DNA of 64,000 bases from Ciona intestinalis (Eukaryota; Chordata; Ascidiacea; Phlebobranchia; Cionidae). The position numbers were made by a program, and so were the translations under genes. A model generated the notes under the pieces. The model ran no database searches, was not told the origin of the DNA, and worked only from the letters and a program-made list of their open reading frames with translations. How positions within the stretch are numbered: position 1 is the first letter of the stretch; each line of letters opens with the position of its first letter. The stretch is taken from NCBI RefSeq assembly GCF_000224145.3, contig NC_020175.2:1304881-1368880 (forward strand), read 5' to 3'. Below, in pieces: positions 21,601-34,700 of the stretch.

Positions 21601-24600
21601 TTTCTAGGACCAAAGATCACATTCAACAAAAAATATTTAGTACATACCTGTTTGTTATAAACTGGCATTAGTATAACTTTGTCCATCCTTCTATCCCCAC
21701 CCACTTTATTAGCTCTCCTTAACAAGGTGCTGTATCTGATTGATTCCTTCTCTACTGCACTATGTAGTTGTTCAAGTTGTTGGTATAATGCTGAGTAGTT
21801 ACATTGCTGCTTTGACATTTGTCCAGACTGTATGAACAATATCAACAAATGATAGTTATGTAATGTAAGGTATAGTTGTTCATTCTATATTAGTATGGTC
21901 CTACATAGAGGCACACCAGCAGACCTGTTATTTAAATCAGAGTCAATTGCAGGCATTAACTCAATTGCAGGCATTAACTACCATACTAAAAGCAAACAAT
22001 GTCTTGACAACTAACATTTTACACATAACTTACCTTGTAAAGGAAGAAATCACCAAAGCTGAAACTTTGCATGGCACAAGGTATAGCTACTGTTCGTATT
22101 TCATCAATGGAACATTGTTGTAACAACTTACGAAGTCGATATTTGTTGTCTACATCACCTTCTTCCTCAATCTGGGAGTTTAAATATTTGAACTGGTATA
22201 TATTTAATGAGAACCCATATTCGAGTTATGTAACAATATAAGAAGATGGATAAATAAGCGTTTACATATACAAAGTCTGGGAGGAAATTTAGATATAGGA
22301 TAAATGAACTTAAATTTATATGATGCATATTATCTTATAAATGATTTACGTTCCAATATGAGTTTGCTGATTTAAAAGTTAAAACCAGTGGTTAATATAT
22401 TATATACATAGTCTTTCTGTAAAGGAGAATAAGAAACTAACACAAGATTATTACACCTTTTTGTCATAATATAACATCCAACTTACAAAGTCTTTCAATT
22501 CATCTTCAGGCTTGGTTTCTTCATTCTTCTCATCTTTTGCTTCACCATCTGGAGACATTATATCCAACTTACGAGCGAGAATATCTGATGGGTTTTCCCC
22601 TTCTTTTTGCTCTGGTTTTTCCCCTTCTTTGTTTTCAGTTTCAACGGATGTAGTTTCAATGTTTGCATCTTTATCCAAAACTTCACTAGCTTCATCAGTT
22701 TTGACCTCTGCATCTCCTGTTTCATCCTTGGAATCTGTTTTTTCTGAACTCCCTTCTTCTTCTTTTTTATCATCATCCAAAACTTTAACCTGATCTTTGC
22801 TTTGCTCTCCTACTTCCATAGCTTCACCTTCAGGTTTGCTTTCTTCATCTTTGGTACACTCTTTTTCCACTTCTTCAGTTTTCTTCACTTCATCTATCTT
22901 GCTCTGTTCTTCCCCTTTTTCAGTTTTCTCTCCTTTTTCTTCCAGTTTATCTTTAGCACCCTCCACCAGATCCTGTGCATCACTTTTAGCCTGATCTTCC
23001 TCCTTGTCCTCCAGGACACTATCTGCCATCCTCTTATCAGCGGGAGACATCATCACACGAGGAACCCCATCCATCCTTTGAGGAGAGGACGCAGATTTCT
23101 CCGGGGTAGAAATGGCCGCCTCCACTTCATTCTTTGTCTCTTCCTTATTTTCCTCCAAATTAACAATCTCCAAGGGTTTTTCTTTCTTTGGCCGGCCCCT
23201 ACTTCTTTTCACAGATTTCCCCGGGTCTTGTATGGGTTGTGGGGTTTGTGTGGGTGATTTAACTTGAGGGGGTGACATCTTTGAGGCAGGAGGTGGAGTT
23301 ATTGGGGGGTCATCATCACCAGAGGTGTACCCACTCTTGGTGCGCTTGGTTAACCTCGCAATATCCAAGGAAAACCTGAAACAAACAACAGATTAAAGAA
23401 ATCCAAAGTATTTTTTCTATACACTAAACTTCTAATAAATTTGCCGGAAGTATAAGATATTTTAGAAATTTAACTATTCAACTGGTAATCTTTACATAAT
23501 CTTACAGCCTACAGTTTCAGAAGTGACATCATGTTTAAGCACCCTAGATTTTTAGCCTAAAACAACCTCTGGCATACCTTGCTCTACCTTGCTGTTGGAT
23601 GCTTATACAAACAAGCATAGCTAAACTGTAATATATTCACAACATTAAATTAATCAAAAAATTTAAAGGTTTGGCATCTATGCTGTGCACCACCAAGATA
23701 ATATAATTTAAACAACCAGATATATGAACATGAAACCAAACCCACCTTGAAGGTTTCCTAATCCTCCCAGATCGTGAAGGTTTTTCTGTAAGCGCAGCAG
23801 CAAGAAGATCGGCTTCCTCTTTCTCTTTCCTGATATCACGAAGCCGTTGTTGCTCGGCAGCAAGCCTCTCATCTGCTTCCTTTTCTTCCTCCATCTGAAT
23901 GCGGGCTATCTCTTCCTCATCCAAAACAAAAGGCTCTTCTTCAATAGGAGCTTCTTCTTTTACTTCCATGGATTCAGATGCTTCTTCAATTCCTGTGGTA
24001 GCACTGCTGGGGTCGATAGTTGTTGGGGTCTAAGAAATCAGATTTGTGCGGGAGTTAGCAGATGGATTGTCACCTTTGTCTTCACAGACTACATTTTAGT
24101 TGAATTAATATATAAATATAATAACTTTGCAAAAATAGAAAGTGCAGAATGCCTTATTTGCATCCAACATGGTACCATTCGGTTACAATTCAAGCCTAAA
24201 CCACAAAGCCAGATAAAAATTTTAAACATTACATTCATACCATAGCTCTTACTATACCTCCTCCTCTTTTTCCTCTTGCTCTTTTTCTTCCCACTCTTTA
24301 ACAAGATCTTGTAACGGGTCTTCACTTTCAGTTGCCTCATGTTTAGAAGTGAGCACGATGTTATACGCAGGGTTAAGCTCCATGTTGATTAGAATATCAT
24401 GCGTAACTTGGCTCATGTGGACTTTAATCTGTATAAAAAGTCATTTGGCAGCATGTTTAAAATTACTAGCAGTTGTTAAAAAAAATCTTTGTTCTTCCCA
24501 TGTTTGAAAAACAATTCACATTTAAAACGTTACAAACTGTATTTATCACATGTTAAGTTTAAGAACTAAATAGTAAATTTCTAAAAAATACCTAGCAAAA

Positions 24601-27078
24601 GAATGCTAAAAAATATTCTGCAAAAAACAACCACATAACCTAACCGTTTGTGTTGCGTTTGGATTGTTGAGTTTTGCAAGTGCATCTGTAAGCATTATCT
24701 GTGCAGGTAAGGCAGGTTTCTTCCCTCCATGAAGTCCCATCATACCCATACCCTCAGGGATAGACCTTGGCCGACCTGGACCTCGCTTCTTTAACCCAAC
24801 ATTAGGATTATACCTTGCATACCTAGGGTGATGTTGTGTGGTATTATAAAATAAAGTTATAGAAATAAAACTATAGAATACTTTAAACATGGGACGTGAA
24901 TAACACTTTAAGTTAGATACTTTGGTAATTAAGGAGAGACACAATGGGACCAAGAGTTTTAATCGGACTTTGCCCATTAGTACAAATACCAATAGTCTAC
25001 ACAATGCACTAGGATGTCAAAGCTTGCTGTAAGTTTTAAGAATAATGAATGGGAGATCTACTATTAAAAGGTTAAATGCCTAAATGCCACATTTATATGC
25101 AATAATTATTCTATTCTAAGTGGGTGAGGTCGTTCTAGAACCATGGAATTTGAATTAGACTTAACCTATTATCATATGGTATTCTAATGTAATGTGATAT
25201 GTACCACTACCAGCATATAAAATTTATGTTTTAATTAATTGACAAACATTTCAAAGACCTGATGTGAGGGAGCATTTCATTAAAGACATTTCTGTAAACT
25301 CACTTTGCGTTTCCGTTTGTCATCCTTGAAAACTTGGTCCGTGGTTGCGGAGCCATTATCATGTCATCTTCAAAATCATCATCAAAGTTATAAATTGAGT
25401 CGTCCATTGTTCCATCTTCACTTACTTTCCTCTTGGTGGCTTTGGATTGGAACAAGTTCTTAGGGGGAGTGGTAAAGCTCTTACCAGATGGTATATGACG
25501 AAAGACAACCTGGTGTAATGGGTGGGTGAGAAAAGCATAATGTATATCATGGGTGTTTTAAATCAGTTTTTTAAAAAATAAAATAACTATTAAGACTTTA
25601 TTACTGCAAAGTGTGCATCCAATCGGGATAAAAAAGTCTCTATGGAAAGAAAAAATCCTCAAATTAATTTTACCCCTTCTTTTCACTTTTTAGTTTAGTA
25701 ATAATTTATCTTTGAAGAGCATTTTTTGTCCTTAGTTTTGATTGTCTGCTGTTAGTTAAAAGTTAACAGATTTATTTCTTACCTTTATATTCGGATTGGC
25801 TTGTAGAGCTTTAAGTTGGGAAGGAGTGATTTGTGATTGGTGGATTTGAACCATCTTAGTTCCATCACTTGCCACTTTCAAGTTTTGAGCAGAAAATGTA
25901 AGACCAGGAACCCCAAGGCTGAATGAACCAGGCTGGAACAAAAAAAATGTTAAAGCAACAGATCCATTAGTCTATTAATAATAAAATGTATTGTTCGGCT
26001 TCAAATCATAACTTTTACAATGGCAATTTAGCAATTAGGAATTAGATAAGTGATAAAAGTTTGTGGAACCAACTTTGGAGGTGAGTAATGAATGTTATTA
26101 ACTTACTTGTGGTTTGGGTTTAACACTACTATCAGTTTTATGAAATTCTTCATTAAATTCAGTGGTTGGTAGAACAGTAGCTGTTGGTTCCAACAAGTCT
26201 GTGCTGTTCTCTGCTGCATTTATTGCAGCTTGAAGAAGGTTCTCATGTCCTTCAACTTGAGTACTAGATTCCAAGCTTGCTTCTGCAATGCCAGAGTCAG
26301 TTTGGGCAGCTTCAGTGGTCTCAGATTGCTCCCCAGAAGGTGTTTCTGTGCTTTCAATCGGAGCTACAGCAGCTTCAGTGCTTTGATCAGCAGGTATTGC
26401 CTCAGCTTCACCATCTACAATTGCACCACCATTATTAACCAATGCTCCCAAACCACTTTCAACTTCTGTATCTTCTGCTACATCAGCTGTGTTACCTTCT
26501 ATCTCTTGCTCCATTGGTTCATCTGTAACAAAACATAAATTTTCTATTTACTTTTTTTTAAATGATACTATAGATAAAGTTATAGAAATAATGAGGAGAA
26601 TCAAGAGCAAAAAACAGTCATTAAAACATGTTTTGGGTGAAAACTGTTGAGAAGTCAGTTAAAAATTGTGACTGGTAAATCCAACATATGTTGAACCAAC
26701 ATTGAAATTTAACTTAAAATTTATTTAACAAATTACTATGCAATTGAAAAAAAAACAGAACCCATACAATGAAGCATGGGTCTGTTATAAAGAGGTTTAA
26801 TTTAAAGATTGGTTCCACCGTCTGTTTCATGTGTAACTTATACATTACATATTAAACACATGCATTCTAAGAGTACATTTAACATTACCTTCGACTGCAG
26901 CAGCGGAATCAGATTCCTTAACTTCTCCACTTTGTTCAGCTCCTTCACTTCCCTCTTGTGCAACAGCATCAACTTTTACAGGCTTAGCATCAACCCTCTC
27001 ATCCACAGACAATGGAACATCAGACTCAGTGGTTGCAGGAAGATCCAATACATCGGTTTCCATGCCAGCAGGCTCCAT
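18673..27078 (-). CDS. ZNF839-like AT-hook nuclear protein, long paralogue (16 exons)
   Basis: Exons in transcript order: 27078-26889, 26522-26107, 25932-25783, 25509-25304, 24822-24645, 24428-24258, 24029-23746, 23375-22487, 22171-22034, 21827-21648, 21391-21229, 21078-20976, 20583-20369, 19980-19751, 19408-19349, 18747-18673. All phases agree, giving 1215 residues. Order of parts: acidic Ala/Glu-rich N-terminus; VQIHQSQITPSQLKALQANP (about 230-250); AT-hook KKRGPGRPRS (about 331-340); Glu-rich coiled segment; second AT-hook RSRGRPKK (about 590-597); a very long Glu/Lys-rich exon 8; then a conserved core starting YRLRKLLQQCSIDEIRTVAI (about 838) through AAESLNI; and a C-terminal VELPEGYTLIQT. 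The core resembles human ZNF839 (C14orf131) as I remember it, without a visible C2H2 finger. Probably chromatin-associated; the precise function is unknown. It is the diverged sister of the gene starting at 28744 on the other strand. Confidence 0.85.
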
Positions 27079-28743
27079 AATTAATGTATATAAACGCTTC
27101 TGTATTGTTAAAATGTCACTTATTTGTGCGGAAAAATACAAAATATTTAGAATCAAAATGTGAGGTAAATGCCAATGTTAAAATGTTGTTAATTTGCTGT
27201 GCAATATCACATGCAACTTTTTTTGTACATATTTATATACAAAATCAAAATAGACGTAAATTTTAATGTTAAAATGTCGTTAATTTGTGCGGCGTTATGC
27301 ACAATTCCTAATCGCATATACAATATCAAAATACGACAAGAGGCGACAATGTTCAACTCCTATTGCTACGTCATCGCATAATTTTAGTATCAAAAAACAA
27401 CGTAAAAAAGTGACTGACATTTAGTTGCCATATTTGTGCATAACCGAAAACAAGCATTCTAATTTTACTATAAATAAATCTTACTCATGTGTTGTTATTT
27501 TGTTCTTTCTTTATTTTCACAGCTGTTCGAGCAGCGCATCGCCATAAACTGTCATTTGCACTCTTTACTAAATTTACGTAAAATTCTATGTTTAAACTTA
27601 GACTCTTCGGCAGAAATTAATATATTTGATCATTTTTCTGCTTCAAAATAAACATGAATACCACAGCACGAGGCAAATAGGAAAAAAATCTGCAAACACT
27701 TTACTGAAAAGGCGAACTTCTTTCATGTCGGGCATAACTGCTCTGTAAGCGCGGGACACTCAAACCATATAAAGAATAAACAAAGAAATGACGTCACGAT
27801 TCTACGGGTGCCGACATGTTTCCGAGCTGAATTAGAACGCAAAAAACGCCCTGTATACGCTCAATTTACAAAAACAAACTTTCAATGTTTGATACTTTAC
27901 ATAAAATACAAGTGATCGATGCCTAACATATGGGTGGCAACAAATGTATACGATATCGTTGAAATTTTGAGTGGCGTTATTGGATCTATTTTCCGAGCAA
28001 CTTCGCGCTTTCGAGAACTGAAATCATGACGGCACCCGTAGTCGCGTATTTTGTTCAATTTTATGCCCAAGTGGTGCCTGCAGTTTTAGGCTTCAGTAAC
28101 TTTGCGTAAAATAAATAAAAAACAAAGAAATTCGACGTCTTTTTTGGTAAGTAAAATTATTTTTATGCATATAATGAATTTAGCTATTTTTCGGTAACTT
28201 TTGTTGATACATTTTGAGCTTAATTTAATAATAATAGTTTGAACTCATGTCGCGCTCCCGCTCATATCATCTTATATTGTGCACTACTTTTAAAATTTTC
28301 CCGCTTAGAAAAATCCCAACGTTAAATAAAAAAATTAACAAATATCATAATGCCGCAAACAAGCAACTAAACTTACATTTAATAAATAATTCTTCCACAA
28401 TATTTTACAACTCGACAAAAACGGTTTAATCAGTAACGCGGCGCGCTAACAATATGGCGTTGATACGCATTTTGTTTTGCGGTTCATTCATACATTTAAC
28501 TTAAAAAGTTCCTGCAACTACAAAATTGTCCGTTGTTGTCATACTTACCATAAGTTTGATGTAACTCACATTTCATGTTAAAAGTTTACATTAACAAATG
28601 ACTATTTTAAAATGGAATTTTTATCCAATGTTTTCCTTAATGCAGCTTTTCATATAATTTCATTGTAGATATATTCACACGAGCAAAGACTTGCTTTGTA
28701 CTAAAACCATTTTTTTGTGTAGGAATAAAACGTATTGGTGGCA
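27079..28743. promoter_or_regulatory. Bidirectional promoter region of the ZNF839-like pair
   Basis: 1665 bp between the two divergent start codons. The half near the minus-strand gene has a degenerate repeated block: TGTTAAAATGT followed by TTAATTTG or a close variant recurs at 27106, 27176 and 27267, each followed by A+T-rich sequence. No coding exon is evident. The 5' untranslated exons of both genes probably lie here; the exact start sites cannot be read from sequence. Confidence 0.5.
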
Positions 28744-31700
28744 ATGGCAGATGTAACGGAGGAAACAACAACAATAGATGCGAATGCATTACTGGAAGAG
28801 CCAATAGCTGAAAGTAAATATGTCATATACATGTTCGGTGTTCCTACTTCCTAGTAATAGTATAGTGTGTTTTTAAATGTATTTATTTAGACAAACATAT
28901 ATAAATATATAGTGAGAGTTGGCTAATGAAACAATAAATCAATTTTGCCTAAAAAATACTTAAAGTTCATGATTGGTGGCTGAAGACTGAAACCTTGTAG
29001 AGTATAGACTAAATTATCATTAGTTAGTGTTAGTAATTGTATGGATACATTGTAGATAGCTGATAGCAGTTAGTGGATGTCACAACATTTTAATGACCGA
29101 CAATATCTTACAGTCTGTTATTTTTTAAGGTAACAAAGTAAAAGAAAAAGTTTCAATAGTCACAACATTTTAATGGCCGACAATATCTTACAGTCTGTTA
29201 TTTTTTAAGGTAACAAAGTAAAAGAAAAAGTTTCAATATTAAAAATGAATCTGCATGTTAAGAGATCTTATAAAAATTAGTATTTTCTCAACAATGTTTG
29301 TTTACCCAAAACCTTTCATTGGAATACATAGTTTTATTGAAACCTGTTTATCACTAATGTTACAGATATTCAGATAACTTAACAAAGTTGAATGTGACAA
29401 GGACTTTTTAAAATCTTTATTAAGTTTAGGCATTTTCCCAACTATATATATTTATTTTCACAGATGCATCTGGTACTGTTGTCACTACTACAGATGCCGA
29501 TATTGTGTCAAAAGCTTTCACGAGTGTGGAGGAAGATGGGACGGAGGTTCAGTACGTTACCATGACTCCTGAGGAAGCTGCAGCAGCTGGTGTCACAATG
29601 GAAGAAGAGGAACAGGTGGGTGGTTGGGTTCATGGAAGCTGTGTGTTCAATATTGATAAGGTCCCAAGTACCTTGGAATTATGCCAAAGTTGGCACATTA
29701 CCCCTAAATAAATATATTCAATCCTAATAGTGACCTTTAGTTTATATTCTGTTGTTGCTAATTTTATTAAAGTTCTGATATAGTATCGTGCCATTGTCGC
29801 TGACTGTTGTGCAGTGTCGTGTATTAAACAGTTTAAAACTTTGGTGGCTCATGAGCTTGTTAAGTTAGGCCATTCAGGCAGAGAACAACTGGTCCCCGTC
29901 TGTTATTCGCATTGAGTGCTGCAAACCCACTCACAAAAAAGTGCAAAGTAATATATGTAGTGTTTGCAATCATTTTAAACCCCTTTTTCACTTAGGTTGT
30001 AACCACTTCTCTTCAATTTGACCCTGCCAACCCATCAGTGTTATACACTGCTGATGGTACCTTGATTAACCAAGCTGATCTAAGTCCTGAAGAGCAAGCT
30101 CTTGTACAAGCAGCCCTTCAACAACATCTTGCAGAGCAGGAGGCAGAACAGCAACTTGCTTTGATAGAAGAGGTGCGTGGTAACCGAAGTTGTCACTCAA
30201 ATTTTAATTAGCACTGTTAACCAGAACTGCCTATAAAATGTTAAGTTAATTGTTGTAAAATACTGCAGAGTGCAGAAATCTAATTAAATTATTTGTTTAG
30301 TTTATTTTAGCTTTAAATAGAGACTTTCACTTACTACTGTGACCATTGCGCTGTGGTAACCATGTATTTCTATACAATGCCTGTTTAAAAATTATACCAA
30401 ATAGCAGAAAATCAAAATTAACCCTAGACCAAAGTATGGCAGTGTGATTTGATTGCTTATAAACACTGAACAGGGATGACTGCATACTATCTGTATTTCG
30501 TTTTCAGATAATGGCTTACTGCTTACTATAATACAGACTACTTACATTGTGACGCAGTTTATATTGATCTTTACCCCACACAGCCAAGTCAAGAAACCCA
30601 GCTTACTCTTCCCACTATTATTGGTTCTGATACCACAAGTGCACCCACACAGAATGGTGATCCACTCACTATGAGTGTGGCAGGTGCGGGTAATACTTCT
30701 GTACAATCTGTAACTGGAACAACCGCACCTCTTGCTACTATAACACCTGCTACAAGTAAGTGGACCATTCTATTACTTTTCAACATAGTAACTTGCAGTA
30801 ATGCAGTTCCTAAATCATTATTTTAACCATGTAAATGTCTACCTTTACCAGCGGCATCTAGTGGGAAAGGCATCAACCTAGCCTCCCCACACACCAATGC
30901 TTCACAAATAGTTCAAACATTAGCCGACAATGTAAGAAGGCAACAGGAATATCTTAAAGCTCAACATTTACTGGTGAGTGCTGCTATGTTTGTGGATTGT
31001 GGCTGAAGATTTAATATAAAAGCTATAGTGTTGAAAACTATCAACAAGTTACAAGTTTATCACCATAACTTTATGTTTTTTTTGTAGAGCTAAAACAGTT
31101 TATAATTTATGACGTGTCTGACAGTTCTCATGTAATCTTTCTCTTCTTTTGTAGAAACAAGCTGAATTGACCAACAGGAATTCCCAGCCACCAGAAGGAT
31201 ACAGGTACCTCGCTGTTTAATACTTGTGTTGCCATACTTTAGCCTATACAATATGCCTGGCTTATAGGCTGAATGGTCAATTCACCCTTTGTTAATTCAT
31301 CAATTTAACCATATCATGGCTCATGGACTCTTGTAGACTGCCCATTGTATTATTTTAACCTTTATTTAAATTCAACATGGAGGTCATACTTTATAATTAT
31401 AATTAGTAATTACAATTTTCGAAAATACCTATAATTCAAATAAATGGGCCATAATTTGTAATCGCCGTATGAGTAACCATACTTTATAACAACACTTCAG
31501 CTATACCTTGCCAGCTTAAATACAATACATTTTATAATATATCATTGTGTGTGATTTAGATATGAGGAGAAGATAGTAATACGACAAGGACAACCCCAAG
31601 TAGTGAAGCTGCCGGTTAAAGTTCAGAAGAAAGTAAGTAGATATCATGCAAAACTAGTTTAATATATATATGCTGTTGCTGTCAGACATATTAGAAGCCA

Positions 31701-34700
31701 GTATAAGATCTTCTGGGTTTTTTTGTTTACACTAATGTTGAACCATTTTTATTCAAACTTTTCCATTAAAAAAACATCGAGAGATCACACATGTGTGTAT
31801 GCTGTTGATGTCACCAAGTGTTAGATATGTTATAAGTCTTAGAGAGATCTTCATATATATATATGTGCATTATTTTTACTTAAATTTTCACTGAAACAGC
31901 CAGAGATCCCGGCAGCCCTGGCAAACCTCATGCCCAAGATCGAGGTTGGCAAGGACGGAAGTCAGGTGATTAGAATCCACCAATCACAGATCAGTGCTGA
32001 ACAGTTAAGATCTTTGCAGGTTTGTGGCTCTTGTAAAGTTGTGATAGTAATATATTAGTATGTACCTTATGGGCCTTAACATATAGTGTGTATAATACTG
32101 TATATGGTGTTATGATAAGCAGTGTGTCTGATGCATTGATGCGTATGTGTTTTACTCATAGTGTTTTTTGCAAAGTTTAAAATTTGATACATAGCTCATG
32201 GGCATAATGTTTTGTTGTAATGGGCTAACTTGGCAACTCTGGTCAAAAGTGTAGGTGTAGGATTCTAGGAAAACCTTTATAACAAACCCACTGTTGTATC
32301 TTTCCCTTAATATTTTTACAACTTATCAATTATATCTTATCTTTACTACAGGAAAACCCAAACGTCCGCCTTGTGTTCCGACCTGCAAATGCCAACAAGA
32401 ATCGACCGCGTAACGGAGCACCTGTGGTTGCCGGAAAGAAGAGAGGAAGACCTCGTCGTGTTTATGATAATGATGGAAATGATCCCAAGGATGCAGATTA
32501 TGTGGATGAGAGTCCTCCATCGAAAACTAGGTGGGTGAGGTTACATGTGTGGTGTAAATGTGTGACGTCCACTGCTATTTAAGACACACACTTAACAGGT
32601 ATTTCTTCAACCTTGTGGTCACATGGGCTATCTTTGGGTCAAGGTGATTGACCAAGTTTGACTAAATCTTGGGTCTTGTGGCATGCCACACCACAGGACC
32701 CCCCCACCTAGTATTGAAAAGACACGTACTAGTTTCCAAGCACCTCATGATAATCCATCTCCCTTGCATTATTTTAAACTTCCTTTTTTGCTCCCAGGTA
32801 TGGCCGTACACCAAAACAGCCCTATTATTCAAAGGATTATACAACACCCATAGAAAATGAGGATGGTACAGTTACTTACCCACGCCCTACACCGAAACCC
32901 ATAATGGTGGGTAGAAGGGGAAGAACACCAGGTGAATAAAATTTGAATATTGTATTATAACCCCTATATTTTAATGTTGATAGGAACAACTAAATAAATT
33001 TTAAATGTTATTAGGAATTGTTAAAGGGATATTGTTGCTGCTTTTTAATTAGGATTTAATTAGGGAAGGTATATATATTCAAAAGGCCTCTCATCAAAGG
33101 CATTATAATAAATGAATTGATTTACATATAAAATGTAATCTTTTGTATTAAACTGCAATGTAATGTCAACACAAAAAAATTCTGCGTAATAACATTTCTT
33201 GTAATTTGGAATAATAATGTGAAGTTTCAACTATAAATGTAGAAGCTTACTTTTACTTTACTAAATATATTTTCCACACAAGGTTCATTAAACAAAAGCA
33301 CCATAGAGCGAGCATATAGAAGGTCCAACTCATATGCTCATAAGATAGATGTGTTGCGTGAACAGGAACTGATTCAAGATGAAGACCTCACTAATGCAAG
33401 GCTGGCTATCACTGTAAGTGTATGACAGTGGTGTTGCTCGTATTTGTAAAATGGAATGGCACACAGTGGTACACAGAAATACCTATTTCTAAACAACCCC
33501 CTAACATAGTTTTGTTGTGCTTCGGTGACAACATATTTCTATAAGACACATCCAGCACAATATTAAATCAAGTCACAGAAAATTAACCTGAACCAAAGCA
33601 TAACAGAACAGTTTAATTGGTTTAAACAGGGATTGCTGGCATGTGTACCAGTGGTACTTTTGTTACAGTTATGCTTTTAGGCGTAAAAATCATACTGATC
33701 AGTCAATCAGATATAAATTAATCCCCTACTTTTACTTCAGCCACAAAAGCCAGTATTGAGCAGTGTAGAGCAAGCGATTTCTACAAGGAGGAAAAATCGA
33801 CTTCGTGAACTTTTAAGTGCTTGCTCCCAGGATGAAATAATGGAGGTTGCTCTTCCACATCTTGCTCGTGCTTTCTCACTATGGGAGTTTCTTATTATGA
33901 AGGTTTATATACTATGTATTTGGGTCAATAGGTGATATGTGTGTATACCTATCCAGGTGTATCGATCTATGTAGCTACACATGGGTTTATGGGGATCTGA
34001 GTGGCCCATTGCACAAACATAAACTACAGGCTTAAGGTGTGCCATTCCCATTACCCTTGTTTTTTTTTAGTGATGATCGAGTTGAAATTTTATTCTGTAA
34101 AGGGGTCCAGACAACAAATACAAAGTCTCACAGTATTAAAATGCGAATTGCTTTGTATGTACCATGCTGTTCTTATTACAGGTGGAACAGAACAAGCAGA
34201 GCAGAGTTTACTTTGCTGATGTATACAAGGAATATGAGGCTTTGCACAGGTATGTATACCAGTGTAAAGACTGTAACCACACCACTGTCTTTCTATGATA
34301 TCCTTGGTAATTGTTGCAGCTTTATTCGCTATTGTAGAACAAACATTGCCGCAGGTGTAGTACTAACCGCTTAAAACTCGTTTGATATGTTAAAAAAATA
34401 AAAATTCATATTTAATACTTCTGACAAATCTTGACTATAAGATTGCACATTTTTCTTAATATACTACTTACTGTGTGTGACCATGTAATACACGACTTAG
34501 CCAACACCTCACACAGGTACGTCTCTCGCCTCACTGTCAAGTACAAGGATTGTATTCAACAGAAAGCTATAGAGGGAACAAAAGATGCATTAGAAGAAAC
34601 AGAGAAAAAGAACTTGGTGAAAGTTAAATGTAAAAAGGTAGGCTTAAAAAACTAATAAAAAATGGAAAATACTGACATATGTGATTTAAGCACAGCAGAG

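Noticed and set aside
22512-23257. Ser/Phe-rich plus-strand frames opposite the acidic exon
   Set aside because: They are antisense shadows of the Glu/Lys-rich coding exon on the minus strand; composition and position explain them.
34001-34374. Plus-strand frames in the intron around exon 13 of the ZNF839-like gene
   Set aside because: They run through splice sites of the supported exon (34182-34249) in the wrong frame and show no family similarity.
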